A stretch of 64,000 nucleotides of DNA from Streptomyces sp. Alt3 (GCF_030719215.1 NZ_CP120983.1:3658001-3722000); one strand, 5' to 3'. Positions 35,624 to 43,875 are shown, counted from the stretch's first letter. Numbers and translations: made by a program. The notes: a model not told the origin generated them from the letters alone.

Positions 35624-36811
35624 ATGCAGCGCATCCACATCGTCGGCGGCGGCCTCGCCGGACTGACCGCCGCCATCACCGCCGCCGAATCCCGGGCACA
35701 GGTCACCCTCCACGAGGCACACCACACACTTGGCGGACGGGCCAGGACCTCGGACGGCCCCTACCTCACCAACGAGGGACCGCACGCCCTCTACCGCCGC
35801 GGCCCGCACTGGACCTGGCTCGAACAGCGCGGACTCCTCGGCCCAATCGCCTCCGTGCCGCCCCTCGAAGGCACCCGCTTCCTCTTCCACCGCGAGGGCG
35901 CCCTGCGCAGGACCCCGCCCCTCGCCATGCTGCGCCTCGCCCGCCGCAACCCCCACCGGGCACCCGCCGACACCGACTTCCACAGCTGGGCCACCGGCCA
36001 GGTGGGCGAGGAGGGCGCACGCGCGGCGGCCCACTACATGGGCGTGGCCCTCTTCCACCACGACCCCGGTTCGCTCTCCGCCGCCTTCGTCCAGGAACGG
36101 CTGCGCCGTGCCACCGCGGTGCCCCCGGAGGCCCGCTACCCGGTCGGCGGCTGGGCACGGCTCGTCGACCGGATGGCCGCCCGGGCCTGGGACCTCGGCG
36201 TACGCATCCGGACCGACGCACGCATCGGCCCCCGGGAACTGGCGGAACTCCGGCGAGGCGGCCCCGTCGTCGTCGCCATCCATCTGGACTCCGCCCGAAC
36301 CCTCCTGGAGGACCCCGCCCTGACCTGGGACAGCGGCCGGACCGCCCTGCTCGACCTGGCCCTGCGGACCCGGCGCGGCGACCCGTTCATCGTCTCCGAC
36401 CTCGACGCCCCCGGCTGGATCGAACGGTTCACCGCCCAGGACCCCACCCTCGCCCCGCCGGGCGAACAGCTCCTCCAGGCCCAGATCCCCCTCGCACCCG
36501 GCGCCCCGCGCGCCGACGCCCTGCGCCGAGCCGAGAACCTGCTGGACCTCGGCTTCCCCGGCTGGCGCGAACGCACCACCTGGCGCCGGGAAGCACTCGC
36601 GGCGGGCCGAACCGGCGCCGTCGACAGGCCTGGCACGACCTGGCGCGACCGGCCCGCCGTCGACCGCGGCGACGGAATCCTGCTCGCGGGCGACCAGGTC
36701 GCCGCCCCGGGACTCCTCAGCGAGGTCGCGTTCAACAGCGGCATGGAAGCAGCGGTCCTGGCCCTCAAGCACCTGGGCACGGCGGAGCACGCCGGGGCCC
36801 GCACCGCATGA
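35624..36811 (+). CDS. FAD-dependent amine oxidase/phytoene desaturase-like oxidoreductase
   Basis: A 395-residue flavoprotein. The N-terminal dinucleotide site is IHIVGGGLAGLTAAITAAESRAQVTLHEA, followed by GGRARTSDGPY, and the C-terminal FAD contact is GILLAGDQVAAPGLLSEVAFNSG. The family oxidises amines or desaturates polyprenoids; no substrate can be read from the sequence, and no carotenoid genes adjoin. ATG 35624 has AGGAG eight bases upstream. Confidence 0.83.
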   Translation: MQRIHIVGGGLAGLTAAITAAESRAQVTLHEAHHTLGGRARTSDGPYLTNEGPHALYRRGPHWTWLEQRGLLGPIASVPPLEGTRFLFHREGALRRTPPLAMLRLARRNPHRAPADTDFHSWATGQVGEEGARAAAHYMGVALFHHDPGSLSAAFVQERLRRATAVPPEARYPVGGWARLVDRMAARAWDLGVRIRTDARIGPRELAELRRGGPVVVAIHLDSARTLLEDPALTWDSGRTALLDLALRTRRGDPFIVSDLDAPGWIERFTAQDPTLAPPGEQLLQAQIPLAPGAPRADALRRAENLLDLGFPGWRERTTWRREALAAGRTGAVDRPGTTWRDRPAVDRGDGILLAGDQVAAPGLLSEVAFNSGMEAAVLALKHLGTAEHAGARTA

Positions 36812-36842
36812 GCCTTTCTGGCCCGGACACCCCGGGAACGGC

Positions 36843-37319
36843 TCAGGCCGCCCCGAGCTCAGCCAGCGCCCCGTCCGTCAGCCGGTACACCGTCCACCCG
36901 TCCTGCGGACGCGCGCCCAGTGACTCGTAGAAAGCGATGGACGGGGCGTTCCAGTCCAGCACCGACCACTCCAGACGTCCGTAACCGCGCTCCACGCAGA
37001 TCCGCGCCAGCTCCGTCAGCAACGCCTTCCCGTAACCGCCGCCCCGCCTCTCCGGGCGCACGTACAGGTCCTCCAGATACACGCCGTGAACCCCGCGCCA
37101 CGTCGAGAAGTTGAGGAACCAGAGCGCGAAACCGACCACCTCGCCGTCGTCGTCCGACACCGCGACATGGGCGTACGCGGCGGGCCGCTCGCCGAACAGG
37201 GCCTCGCCCAACTGCCCCTCGGTGGCGTTCGCCTCGTCGAGCGCCTTCTCGTAGTCCGCGAGCTCACGGACCATGGCGTGGATGGCGGGGACGTCTTCGG
37301 GAGTGGCTGCACGAATCAT
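36843..37319 (-). CDS. GNAT-family N-acetyltransferase (diamine acetyltransferase-like)
   Basis: A 158-residue GNAT acetyltransferase. The acetyl-CoA loop is VRPERRGGGYGKALL (about residues 89-103), and EDLYVRPE and WNAPSIAFYESLGARP match the spermidine/diamine acetyltransferase branch. The substrate is probably a polyamine or small amine, but GNAT specificity is hard to predict. It lies close to an FAD oxidase and an amine-oxidase-like gene. TAGGCT lies six bases before the ATG with no ribosome site, so the message is probably leaderless. Confidence 0.85.
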   Translation of the reverse strand: MIRAATPEDVPAIHAMVRELADYEKALDEANATEGQLGEALFGERPAAYAHVAVSDDDGEVVGFALWFLNFSTWRGVHGVYLEDLYVRPERRGGGYGKALLTELARICVERGYGRLEWSVLDWNAPSIAFYESLGARPQDGWTVYRLTDGALAELGAA

Positions 37320-37353
37320 GGGGGCAGCCTAGACAGGCGGCCCGCCCACCCGC

Positions 37354-38265
37354 CTAACCGTTCCGCCCCAGCAACCGCCGGGCGATCTCCGCATGGTCCG
37401 CGGAAAGCCGGCGCCCCCCGCCCCGGATCCACAGCCCGTTCTGCAGCACCCTCCCCAGGGTCCACGCCCGCGCACGCTCCCGGTCCAGACCCAGCACCCC
37501 CGACAGCAGGTCGAACCTCCACAGCACCTCGGACGCGTCGAACCTGTTGTCCAGCGCCGGGAACAGCTCGAACCCCGGATCCCCGCTCAACGGCTTGGGA
37601 TCGAGCGCGACCCACTCACCCGCCCGCCCGTCCTCCGCACGCCCGGCCAGGATGTTGTCGTAGTGGAGGTCCCAGTGCAGCAGGCGGTCACCCGGCTCCC
37701 CGGCCACCTCCCGCACCGCGGCCGCACAGTCCAGGAGCAACCGCCGCTCACCCTCGTCGGCCAGCCTCGCCGCCGCCCCCGGCGCCTCCTCCAGCATCCG
37801 GGCGGCCTCGTCCCCGAGCCTCCGCATCCCCGGCGGAGCCGGCACCCGGACCAACCGGGCCAACGACTCCGCGAGCACCCGGACCGCCGCCCGCGCATCC
37901 GCCACCGCAGTCAACGGGCGCCGTTCGTCCAGGCGTTCCAGCAACATCGCCCCGGTCGCCGGATCGTGATCCAGCAGACCCACCGCCCCCGCACCGGCCT
38001 CACCCCAGACCCGTAGCGCGACCGGCTCCCCCACCGTCTCCTCGTCCACCAACTGGAGCTTCAGAGCCGCCGGCTGGCCGTCCGCCTCCCGCAGCACCGG
38101 AAGCACCATGGCGCACATCCCGCTCATCGCGGCCCCGTCGAGCCGCAGCCCCCACTCCTCCAGATACCTCCCCGCGAGAGCGGGCAGCGCGTCGGCGAAC
38201 TCCCGCCCCACAGCGCCGCGGAGCGTCCTCAGATACACGACCAGCTCATCCGGAACGTCGATCAC
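37354..38265 (-). CDS. Aminoglycoside 6-phosphotransferase/hydroxyurea kinase family protein
   Basis: A 303-residue kinase of the APH(6)/Hur family. The catalytic loop is LLHWDLHYDNILAG (HxDxxxxN) and the metal aspartate is in EWVALDPKPLSGDPGFEL. Family members inactivate streptomycin or hydroxyurea by phosphorylation, but many chromosomal copies have no proven resistance role. TAGGCT lies six bases before the GTG start, as for the neighbouring GNAT gene. It is transcribed toward that gene with a 34-base gap. Confidence 0.85.
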   Translation of the reverse strand: MIDVPDELVVYLRTLRGAVGREFADALPALAGRYLEEWGLRLDGAAMSGMCAMVLPVLREADGQPAALKLQLVDEETVGEPVALRVWGEAGAGAVGLLDHDPATGAMLLERLDERRPLTAVADARAAVRVLAESLARLVRVPAPPGMRRLGDEAARMLEEAPGAAARLADEGERRLLLDCAAAVREVAGEPGDRLLHWDLHYDNILAGRAEDGRAGEWVALDPKPLSGDPGFELFPALDNRFDASEVLWRFDLLSGVLGLDRERARAWTLGRVLQNGLWIRGGGRRLSADHAEIARRLLGRNG

Positions 38266-38328
38266 ACCGCGAGCCTAGAGGTAACGTCCCTCCAGCGACT
38301 GGGCTGCACACGGACAAGCAGGGGACAC

Positions 38329-39729
38329 ATGAGCACCGTCAGTACCGTCAACGGCGGCATTTCGTTCTGGTACGCGAACAAGGGCACCCCCACCCCACGC
38401 GAGCCCCTGCCCGGCGACACCGCCGCAGACGTCTGCATCGTCGGAGGCGGCTACACCGGACTCTGGACGGCGTACTACCTCAAGAAGGCCGTCCCCTTCC
38501 TCAACATCACCGTCCTGGAAGCCAAGTTCTGCGGCTACGGCGCATCCGGCCGCAACGGCGGCTGGCTCTACAACGGCATCGCGGGCCGCGACCGCTACGC
38601 CAAGCTGCACGGCCACGACGCGGCGGTCCGCCTGCAGAAGGCCATGAACGACACCGTCGGCGAGGTCATACGCGTCGCGGGCGAGGAGAACATCGACGCC
38701 GACATCCACCACGGCGGTGTCCTCGAGGTGGCCCACACCCCCGCCCAGCTCGCCCGCCTCAAGGACTTCCACTCCGTGGAGATCGCCTTCGGCGAGACCG
38801 ACCGCGTCCTGCGCGGAGCCCGCGAGACCGCCGAACGCATCCGCGTCTCCGGCGCAGTCGGCTCCACCTGGACACCGCACGGCGCCCGCCTGCACCCCGC
38901 GAAACTGGTCACCGGCCTCGCCGACGCCGTGGAGGCCCTCGGCGTCACGATCCACGAGTCGACCCCCGTCACCGAGATCAAGCCCAAGCACGCCGTCACC
39001 CCGTACGGCACGGTCCGCGCCCCCTATGTGCTGCGCTGCACCGAAGGGTTCACCGCGGGCCTCAAGGGCCACAGACGCACCTGGCTCCCCATGAACTCCT
39101 CCATGATCGTCACCGAGCCGCTGTCCGCGGCCATCTGGGACACCATCGGCTGGGACGGCCGCGAAACACTCGGCGACATGGCCCACGCCTACATGTACGC
39201 CCAGCGCACCGCCGACGACCGCATCGCCCTCGGCGGCCGGGGCGTCCCCTACCGCTACGGCTCGGCCACGGACAACGACGGCCGGACCCGGCCCGCCACC
39301 GTCGAGGCCCTGCGCGACCTGCTCGTCCGCTTCTTCCCCACCACCGCGGGCACCCGCGTCGACCACGCATGGTCCGGCGTGCTCGGCGTACCCCGCGACT
39401 GGTGCGCCACGGTCACCCTGGACCGCAGCACCGGCCTCGGCTGGGCCGGCGGCTACGTCGGCTCCGGCGTGGCCACCGCCAACCTCGCCGCACGCACCCT
39501 CCGCGACCTCATCCAGCAGGACTCCGGCCAGGCGGGCCCCACCGACCTCACCGCCCTCCCCTGGGTCAACCACAAGGTCCGCCGCTGGGAACCCGAACCC
39601 CTCCGCTGGCTCGGCGTCCACACCCTCTACGCCGCCTACCGCACCGCCGACCGCCGCGAGGCCACCTCCTCCTCCCTCGCCACGGACCCCCTCGCGAAGG
39701 CGGCGGACCGCATCTCCGGACGCCACTGA
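38329..39729 (+). CDS. FAD-dependent oxidoreductase, DAO family
   Basis: A 466-residue D-amino-acid oxidase-type flavoprotein. The FAD-binding site is ADVCIVGGGYTGLWTAYYLKK, with SGRNGGWLYNG typical of gamma-glutamylputrescine oxidase and related PuuB-like enzymes, and GYVGSGVATANLAARTL near the C-terminus. It would oxidise an amine or amino acid with oxygen. A polyamine substrate fits the nearby diamine acetyltransferase-like gene, but that is inference. GGGGAC precedes the ATG by three bases. Confidence 0.87.
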   Translation: MSTVSTVNGGISFWYANKGTPTPREPLPGDTAADVCIVGGGYTGLWTAYYLKKAVPFLNITVLEAKFCGYGASGRNGGWLYNGIAGRDRYAKLHGHDAAVRLQKAMNDTVGEVIRVAGEENIDADIHHGGVLEVAHTPAQLARLKDFHSVEIAFGETDRVLRGARETAERIRVSGAVGSTWTPHGARLHPAKLVTGLADAVEALGVTIHESTPVTEIKPKHAVTPYGTVRAPYVLRCTEGFTAGLKGHRRTWLPMNSSMIVTEPLSAAIWDTIGWDGRETLGDMAHAYMYAQRTADDRIALGGRGVPYRYGSATDNDGRTRPATVEALRDLLVRFFPTTAGTRVDHAWSGVLGVPRDWCATVTLDRSTGLGWAGGYVGSGVATANLAARTLRDLIQQDSGQAGPTDLTALPWVNHKVRRWEPEPLRWLGVHTLYAAYRTADRREATSSSLATDPLAKAADRISGRH

Positions 39730-39732
39730 CCC

Positions 39733-39817
39733 GACACCACCGGCCCCGGGTGGAGCACCGGCGTGCGCACCTCGCCCCGGACACCACCGGCCCGGCTCGA
39801 GCACCCGCGTACGCAGC
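39733..39817. repeat. Imperfect 38-bp direct repeat
   Basis: The segments 39733-39771 and 39780-39817 share GACACCACCGGCCC at the start and GCAC-CGCGTRCGCA further on. They lie in the gene-free gap between the oxidoreductase and TNT genes, where nothing else is evident. Confidence 0.65.
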
Positions 39818-40018
39818 CGGAGGCCCCTCCTAGGCCGATCAGGAGAAAGCACGGCTCCGAACGGGTGACGGCACGTATCCCCGCCCTCGCGCGCCACCGC
39901 ATCCGCAATTGACTGAGGTCCACCACACACGGCGCCCCGTCACGGGCGCCTCCACGCGACCTCGACGCCTGCCTGCCGCCTCCGTGGCCGACGCGGGCCG
40001 TGAGAAGGGACCACCTCC

Positions 40019-40705
40019 ATGCGGGTGCTGCGAAACATCGCATCGGGCGCAATCGCCTCGCTGCTCCTCCTCGTCGGGCTCACACCCGTGGCCGCCCACG
40101 CCGACACCGGCGACCAGGGCCGTCCGGGGACCCACTGCCCGACGGACGCCCGCACGCGCGGGACCAACGGGGCACCCGCCACACCCCTGGAGGAGTACTA
40201 CCTCGACGACTGGCGGCTCGGCCCCGAGTTCCTGCCGAGGACCGGCGCCATCGGCGCGATGCTGCGTGACTACGACCGCACCGGCCCGACCTCCGCGTAC
40301 TGGTTCCTCGGGTGCTACTGGCAGACCGATCCGACCAGCGGCGAGTCCGGTTGGTGGTACCCGGACAACGACGGCTTCGTCCTCGACCGCGCGGGCAACC
40401 CGGTGAAGAAGAACCTGACGCTCCGCGTGGGACAGCTGGTCGACCTCTTCGGCAGCGGACGCGGCAACTTCCTCGCCCCTGCCGGGACCCCGTACGCCAA
40501 GCGCGCCATCCCGCCGAGCAACCTCGTCACGTACACGACCGACTACCCGTACAGCTACCGCCTGTACCGGGTCACGGAAGCGTTCACCGTGGAAGCAGGC
40601 CGCATCCGCCCCTGGTTCGGACAGCCCGGTCTGGGGATCCAGTACAAGACCGACCAGCGGATCTCGGAACTGGTCAACGCCGAGAAACTCGAAGCCCTGA
40701 ACTGA
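40019..40705 (+). CDS. Secreted TNT-domain NAD+ glycohydrolase
   Basis: A 228-residue protein with a signal peptide (ASGAIASLLLLVGLTPVAAHA). The rest is a TNT domain, the catalytic domain of the tuberculosis necrotizing toxin, which splits NAD+ or NADP+. Diagnostic parts are SGWWYPDNDGFVLDRAGNPV, VDLFGSGRGNFLAPAGTPYAKRAIPP and the C-terminal PGLGIQYKTDQRI. It stands alone as a secreted enzyme, like the fungal surface NADases, rather than fused to a channel domain. AAGGGA lies nine bases before ATG 40019. The small gene downstream may protect the producer. Confidence 0.85.
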   Translation: MRVLRNIASGAIASLLLLVGLTPVAAHADTGDQGRPGTHCPTDARTRGTNGAPATPLEEYYLDDWRLGPEFLPRTGAIGAMLRDYDRTGPTSAYWFLGCYWQTDPTSGESGWWYPDNDGFVLDRAGNPVKKNLTLRVGQLVDLFGSGRGNFLAPAGTPYAKRAIPPSNLVTYTTDYPYSYRLYRVTEAFTVEAGRIRPWFGQPGLGIQYKTDQRISELVNAEKLEALN

Positions 40706-40720
40706 TCACGACCGCACTCC

Positions 40721-40756
40721 CCTGGGCGGGCCCCGGCACGACGGGGCCCGCCCAGG
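40721..40756. terminator. Terminator hairpin between the TNT gene and the next gene
   Basis: A perfect 15-bp stem (40721-40735 with 40742-40756) and a 6-base loop follow the TNT stop by 15 bases and end 18 bases before the next start. Confidence 0.8.
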
Positions 40757-40774
40757 CGCATGCAAGGGAAACCG

Positions 40775-41140
40775 ATGAACAGGACCGAACTCACCGAACA
40801 GCTCCGCCGCGAGAAGGTCCCGGACGCGCTCTACGACATCCCGGGAGTCCACGGCGTCCCCGTACAGCTGGACGCCTACTACGTCCTGCGCCCGGAAGGG
40901 GACGCGTGGCCGGTCCTCCTGCGCCAACGGGGCCAGGAGGAAGTCATCGCCCGCTTCGGAACCGAGGCCGAGGCGTGCAGCTACCTGTACGACACCCTCA
41001 CCGACGTCCCCCCACCGGTCCCGGGCGCCGCGGAACGCATCGAGCGCCTCCTGGCCGACGCCGCCGAGATCCAGCGCCGGGCGGAGGAGGACTTCGAACG
41101 CGCCCCGGACCGCGAGGACGGAGCCTCGGGGGGTGTCTGA
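40775..41140 (+). CDS. Small acidic protein, candidate immunity factor
   Basis: A 121-residue soluble protein with no signal peptide. It contains YDIPGVHGVPVQLDAYYVLRPEGDAWPVLLRQRGQEEVIARF and a Glu-rich C-terminal helix. ATG 40775 is chosen because AAGGGAAACC precedes it; an ATG at 40760 has none. Its place 70 bases downstream of a TNT NADase on the same strand suggests a cytoplasmic immunity protein, as IFT is for the mycobacterial toxin. It is shorter than IFT and I cannot show homology, so this is inference. A terminator hairpin separates the two genes. Confidence 0.55.
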   Translation: MNRTELTEQLRREKVPDALYDIPGVHGVPVQLDAYYVLRPEGDAWPVLLRQRGQEEVIARFGTEAEACSYLYDTLTDVPPPVPGAAERIERLLADAAEIQRRAEEDFERAPDREDGASGGV

Positions 41141-41165
41141 ACCGGGGTGCCGGAACAACATGAAG

Positions 41166-41242
41166 CCCCAGGTCACGAACTACGCGACCTGGGGCTTCTC
41201 CGAGCCCCCTGTCGGATTCGAACCGATGACCTACGCATTACA
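41166..41242. repeat. Island boundary repeat A (att-like, displaced tRNA-Thr 3' half)
   Basis: A 77-bp segment identical to 47381-47457 except at 41211 (G here, A there). It contains the minus-strand 3' half of tRNA-Thr from the anticodon loop onward plus its terminator stem (41163-41174 with 41186-41197). The single change breaks the last T-stem pair, as expected of a non-functional displaced copy. The 5' half of a tRNA is absent. Confidence 0.85.
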
Positions 41243-41299
41243 GGCGTGCCGCTCAGCAGACGCAGGGTGGGTTCGGCCCTGATTCTGCGGGGGCACGTA

Positions 41300-41869
41300 A
41301 TGAGCATGAACCGATCGATGGCGAAGTGGGCATGTTCGGTGGCCGAGGCGGAGCTGCGTGAGTCCCTCCCTCGTCGATGGATGCACTCACAAGGGGTCGC
41401 GCGGCGCGCGGCCGAGCTGACTGAACTCCTGGGCGGTGACGCGGACCTACTGACTTCTGCCGCCGTGCTTCACGACGTGGGCTACGCGCCGCGGCTGGCA
41501 GCGACAGGCTTTCATCCGCTGGATGGTGCCCGGTTCCTTCGTGACGACCATGCTGCGGATGAGCGGCTAGTGCGGTTGGTGGCAAACCACTCGTTGGCGC
41601 TGCTGGAGGCGGAGGAGCGCGGGCTACGGGGCGATCTGGAAGCCGAATTTCCGCTGCTCGACGACCACCGGCTCGTGGACACCCTGGTGCATTGCGACAT
41701 GACGACGACGCCCGGTGGAGAGAGTACGTCTGTCGAGGATCGGCTGGCAGAGATCATGGAGCGTTACGGCACGGACAGCCTCGTGGGGAGGTTCATCCGG
41801 AGGGCTTCGCCGGAAATCTTCGGTGCCGTAGGGCGGGTGGAGGCGGCGTTGGCGGTTCAGCCCAGGTAG
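41300..41869 (+). CDS. HD-domain phosphohydrolase
   Basis: A 189-residue HD-superfamily protein. The metal ligands are visible as His29 (WMHSQG), His58-Asp59 (VLHDVGYAP) and Asp133 (HCDM). Such enzymes hydrolyse nucleotides or phosphate esters. GGGGG lies seven bases before ATG 41300. It is the first gene inside the tRNA-bounded island and its 3' end overlaps the convergent Nudix gene by 13 bases. The substrate is unknown; the Nudix, HAD and CYTH partners suggest nucleotide or pyrophosphate chemistry. Confidence 0.8.
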   Translation: MSMNRSMAKWACSVAEAELRESLPRRWMHSQGVARRAAELTELLGGDADLLTSAAVLHDVGYAPRLAATGFHPLDGARFLRDDHAADERLVRLVANHSLALLEAEERGLRGDLEAEFPLLDDHRLVDTLVHCDMTTTPGGESTSVEDRLAEIMERYGTDSLVGRFIRRASPEIFGAVGRVEAALAVQPR

Positions 41870-42324
41870 GGGTATGTGCCGGCGAGGTAGTCGCCGATCT
41901 GCTGCCGCATGCTGGGGTGGATGTCGTACTGGTCCAGGTCGCTCGGCTGGACGTAGCGGACGCCATCGGCTTCATCGTTGATCGTGGGCTCGCCGCCCAC
42001 GGGACGGCCGATGTAGGTGTTCTCGTACTGCTGGCGGATCTCGCCGTCCGTGTAGGCCACGATGTGGTTCGGATTTGTGTAGACCCCCAGGAAACCCGTG
42101 ACCTCAGCGATGATCCCGGTCTCTTCCAGGCACTCACGCACAGCGCACTGGGCCGCTGTCTCGCCGATGTCCTGCGCGCCGCCCGGCAGGGCCCACTGGC
42201 CTGTGTCCCGGCGGCGCTGGAGCAGTATGGCGCCGTTTTCGTCGACGACGAGGAGGTTGTTGGCGGGGATGAGCGTGTTCGCCTTGGGGGCCTTGGGGTC
42301 GTTGTAGTACTCGGTCCTGCCCAT
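41857..42324 (-). CDS. Nudix hydrolase
   Basis: A 155-residue Nudix pyrophosphohydrolase. The complete Nudix box (Gx5Ex7REUxEExGU) spans residues 49-71, starting GAQDIGE and ending RECLEETGI. It would cleave a nucleoside diphosphate linked to another moiety. ATG 42324 has GGAGGGG about ten bases upstream. The upstream regulator gene reads 190 bases into it in another frame, so the two overlap and are surely one transcript. It converges on the HD gene. Confidence 0.87.
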   Translation of the reverse strand: MGRTEYYNDPKAPKANTLIPANNLLVVDENGAILLQRRRDTGQWALPGGAQDIGETAAQCAVRECLEETGIIAEVTGFLGVYTNPNHIVAYTDGEIRQQYENTYIGRPVGGEPTINDEADGVRYVQPSDLDQYDIHPSMRQQIGDYLAGTYPYLG

Positions 42325-43093
42325 GCGGCGAGGGCCCCTCCTGGTCTGGTGTCCAGGACCGTGCGGTGGCCCAGACAGCTTCGAAACTCTGAGCGTAGTT
42401 GTCGAACCAGCCCGCCGTGTCTGCTCTGCGGAGATGGAGGAGGGGGTTGGCACTGGCCGGCTGCCCCCAGACGTGCGGGTTGACCAGAAGATCATCGTCG
42501 TACCGGAACATGGAGGTGTAGAGCGTGGTGTCGTGCAGTTTCACCTCGCATCCGGTCTCGGACAACAGGGGCCGGTAGTAGGTCAGGGAGGCACGGATCT
42601 TGGCGGCAAGCGTGTCGCCGATGCCCTCCTCGTGGCCCCGGATCGCTGCAGCCTGGCCCTTCGAGTCGCCGAAGCAGAGCCGCACTCGCACCCCGCTCGA
42701 TGCGCGCTCAGCGAGCATCTTGGCGACGTGCGGGTTGGACTGCGCGAAGAAGGTGCCGGAGAAAACGAGGACGCTGATCTGCTCCTGGGCGCCACCGAGT
42801 AGCGACAGCCACGTGTCGCGCGGGACGCTCGCCCGGTTCTGGTAGGTCGCGACCAGCTCCTGCCCTGAACCGGTGAGCTGCTGCTGCGTGCTCGGCGCCG
42901 GTGTCGGCCAGAGGAACAGTTCCTCGACCCGTAAGTGCTTGGCGACGCGGAAGCGGTGGCGAGGATGGGGAACGCGCCCGCCGAGCCACCGGCCAACGGT
43001 CTTGGGGTCCACCTCGCAGACCTCGGCGAGTGATTCAGGTGGGATGCCGCGCTGGGCGAGCACGGAGTGCAATCGCTCGTTCACAGGCGCCAT
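42134..43093 (-). CDS. HTH regulator with DUF5919/PLD-like C-terminal domain
   Basis: A 319-residue open frame. Residues 1-60 are an XRE-like helix-turn-helix (GIPPESLAEVCEVDPKTVGRWLGGRV). Residues about 80-250 form a domain seen in Streptomyces regulators (VLVFSGTFFAQSNPHVAKMLAERASSGVRVRLCFGD). The last 60 or so residues are Arg/Pro/Gln-rich and coincide with the Nudix gene in another frame, so the natural stop has probably been lost. No ribosome site is present before the ATG. It is divergent from the HAD-rSAM operon and probably controls it through the GGACGT repeats between them. Confidence 0.7.
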   Translation of the reverse strand: MAPVNERLHSVLAQRGIPPESLAEVCEVDPKTVGRWLGGRVPHPRHRFRVAKHLRVEELFLWPTPAPSTQQQLTGSGQELVATYQNRASVPRDTWLSLLGGAQEQISVLVFSGTFFAQSNPHVAKMLAERASSGVRVRLCFGDSKGQAAAIRGHEEGIGDTLAAKIRASLTYYRPLLSETGCEVKLHDTTLYTSMFRYDDDLLVNPHVWGQPASANPLLHLRRADTAGWFDNYAQSFEAVWATARSWTPDQEGPSPHGQDRVLQRPQGPQGEHAHPRQQPPRRRRKRRHTAPAPPGHRPVGPAGRRAGHRRDSGPVRCA

Positions 43094-43121
43094 ACAAGCC
43101 GAGACAGGTCAGGAGCGGCAA

Positions 43122-43140
43122 GGACGTTTCGGGACGTTCC
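43122..43140. promoter_or_regulatory. GGACGTT direct repeats, candidate operator
   Basis: GGACGTTTC (43122-43130) and GGACGTTCC (43132-43140) are direct repeats exactly ten bases apart. They lie between the divergent HTH regulator and HAD genes, upstream of the HAD -10 hexamer. A further AGGACGTCCT palindrome occurs at 43885-43894 before the radical SAM gene. Confidence 0.5.
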
Positions 43141-43170
43141 ACAGAAGGAGGGGGCCGTCCCCGCTGTATT

Positions 43171-43176
43171 TACGCT
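43171..43176 (+). promoter_or_regulatory. -10 hexamer of the island operon
   Basis: TACGCT lies six bases before the ATG at 43183, and no Shine-Dalgarno sequence is present. A leaderless transcript of the HAD gene is likely. Confidence 0.55.
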
Positions 43177-43182
43177 GGATGC

Positions 43183-43875
43183 ATGGAGCTCATCGTCCTG
43201 TGGGACATCGACCACACCCTCATCGAGAACGCAGGGGTCAGCAAGGAGATCTACGCCGCCGCCTTCACGGCCCTGGCAGGAAAGGCGCCCGCGGGGCCGG
43301 CGCGAACGGAAGGGCGTACGGACCGGCTGATCATGCGAGACATGTTCCAGCGGAACGGCCTGGTCGAGCCGGACTGGACAGCGACAGAGAGGGCGCTTGC
43401 CGACGCAGGGGAGGCACGTTTCCACGCCCTCAGCCAGCGGGGGACAGCCCTGCCCGGCGTGAGGGAAGTCCTGAAGGAGGTCTCCGTGAGCAGCAGTTGG
43501 GTGTCATCGGTACTCACCGGCAATATCGCGGACAACGCCCGCGTGAAGGTCGCGGCCTTCGGTCTTGACCCCCTCCTCGATCTGTCGGTTGGCGCCTACG
43601 GGGCCGATGCCCTCCAGCGCCCCGACCTGGTCGCTGTGGCCCGGGAGCGTGCCCAGCGGCTGCGGGGCGCCCCGGATGGCGTGCCCGTCGTGCTCGTCGG
43701 AGATACCCCGAGGGACGTGGAGGCCGCACTCTCCACGGGCTCCGAGATCATCGCAGTCGCCTCCGGCGTCCACAGCCCTCAAGAGCTGGCAGACGCCGGT
43801 GCCCATACGGTCCTGCCCGATCTGACGGACACCAGCCGGGTACTCGGGATTCTGGAGGCGCTCTCCGCACGCTGA
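43183..43875 (+). CDS. HAD-family hydrolase
   Basis: A 230-residue HAD phosphatase. Motif I is VLWDIDHTLIEN (Asp8 and Asp10), motif II is SSVLTGNI, and motif IV is VVLVGDTPRDVEAAL. The cap is small and helical, as in phosphoglycolate phosphatase-like enzymes. It opens the five-gene plus-strand operon of the island and probably begins with its initiation codon. The substrate is unknown. A gap of 107 bases to the radical SAM gene contains an AGGACGTCCT palindrome. Confidence 0.82.
   Translation: MELIVLWDIDHTLIENAGVSKEIYAAAFTALAGKAPAGPARTEGRTDRLIMRDMFQRNGLVEPDWTATERALADAGEARFHALSQRGTALPGVREVLKEVSVSSSWVSSVLTGNIADNARVKVAAFGLDPLLDLSVGAYGADALQRPDLVAVARERAQRLRGAPDGVPVVLVGDTPRDVEAALSTGSEIIAVASGVHSPQELADAGAHTVLPDLTDTSRVLGILEALSAR

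Noticed and set aside
37354..38265. Calling the APH(6)-family gene a streptomycin resistance gene
   Set aside because: The kinase motifs are clear, but there is no antibiotic cluster nearby and many chromosomal members have no resistance role.
37086..39833. A 915-codon plus-strand frame across the GNAT, APH(6)-like and oxidoreductase genes
   Set aside because: It crosses three real genes in the wrong frame or strand and is almost wholly Pro/Arg/Ala/His.
41160..41290. A second complete tRNA gene at the left island boundary
   Set aside because: Only the 3' half from the anticodon loop is present, the 5' half does not fold, and the T stem is broken.
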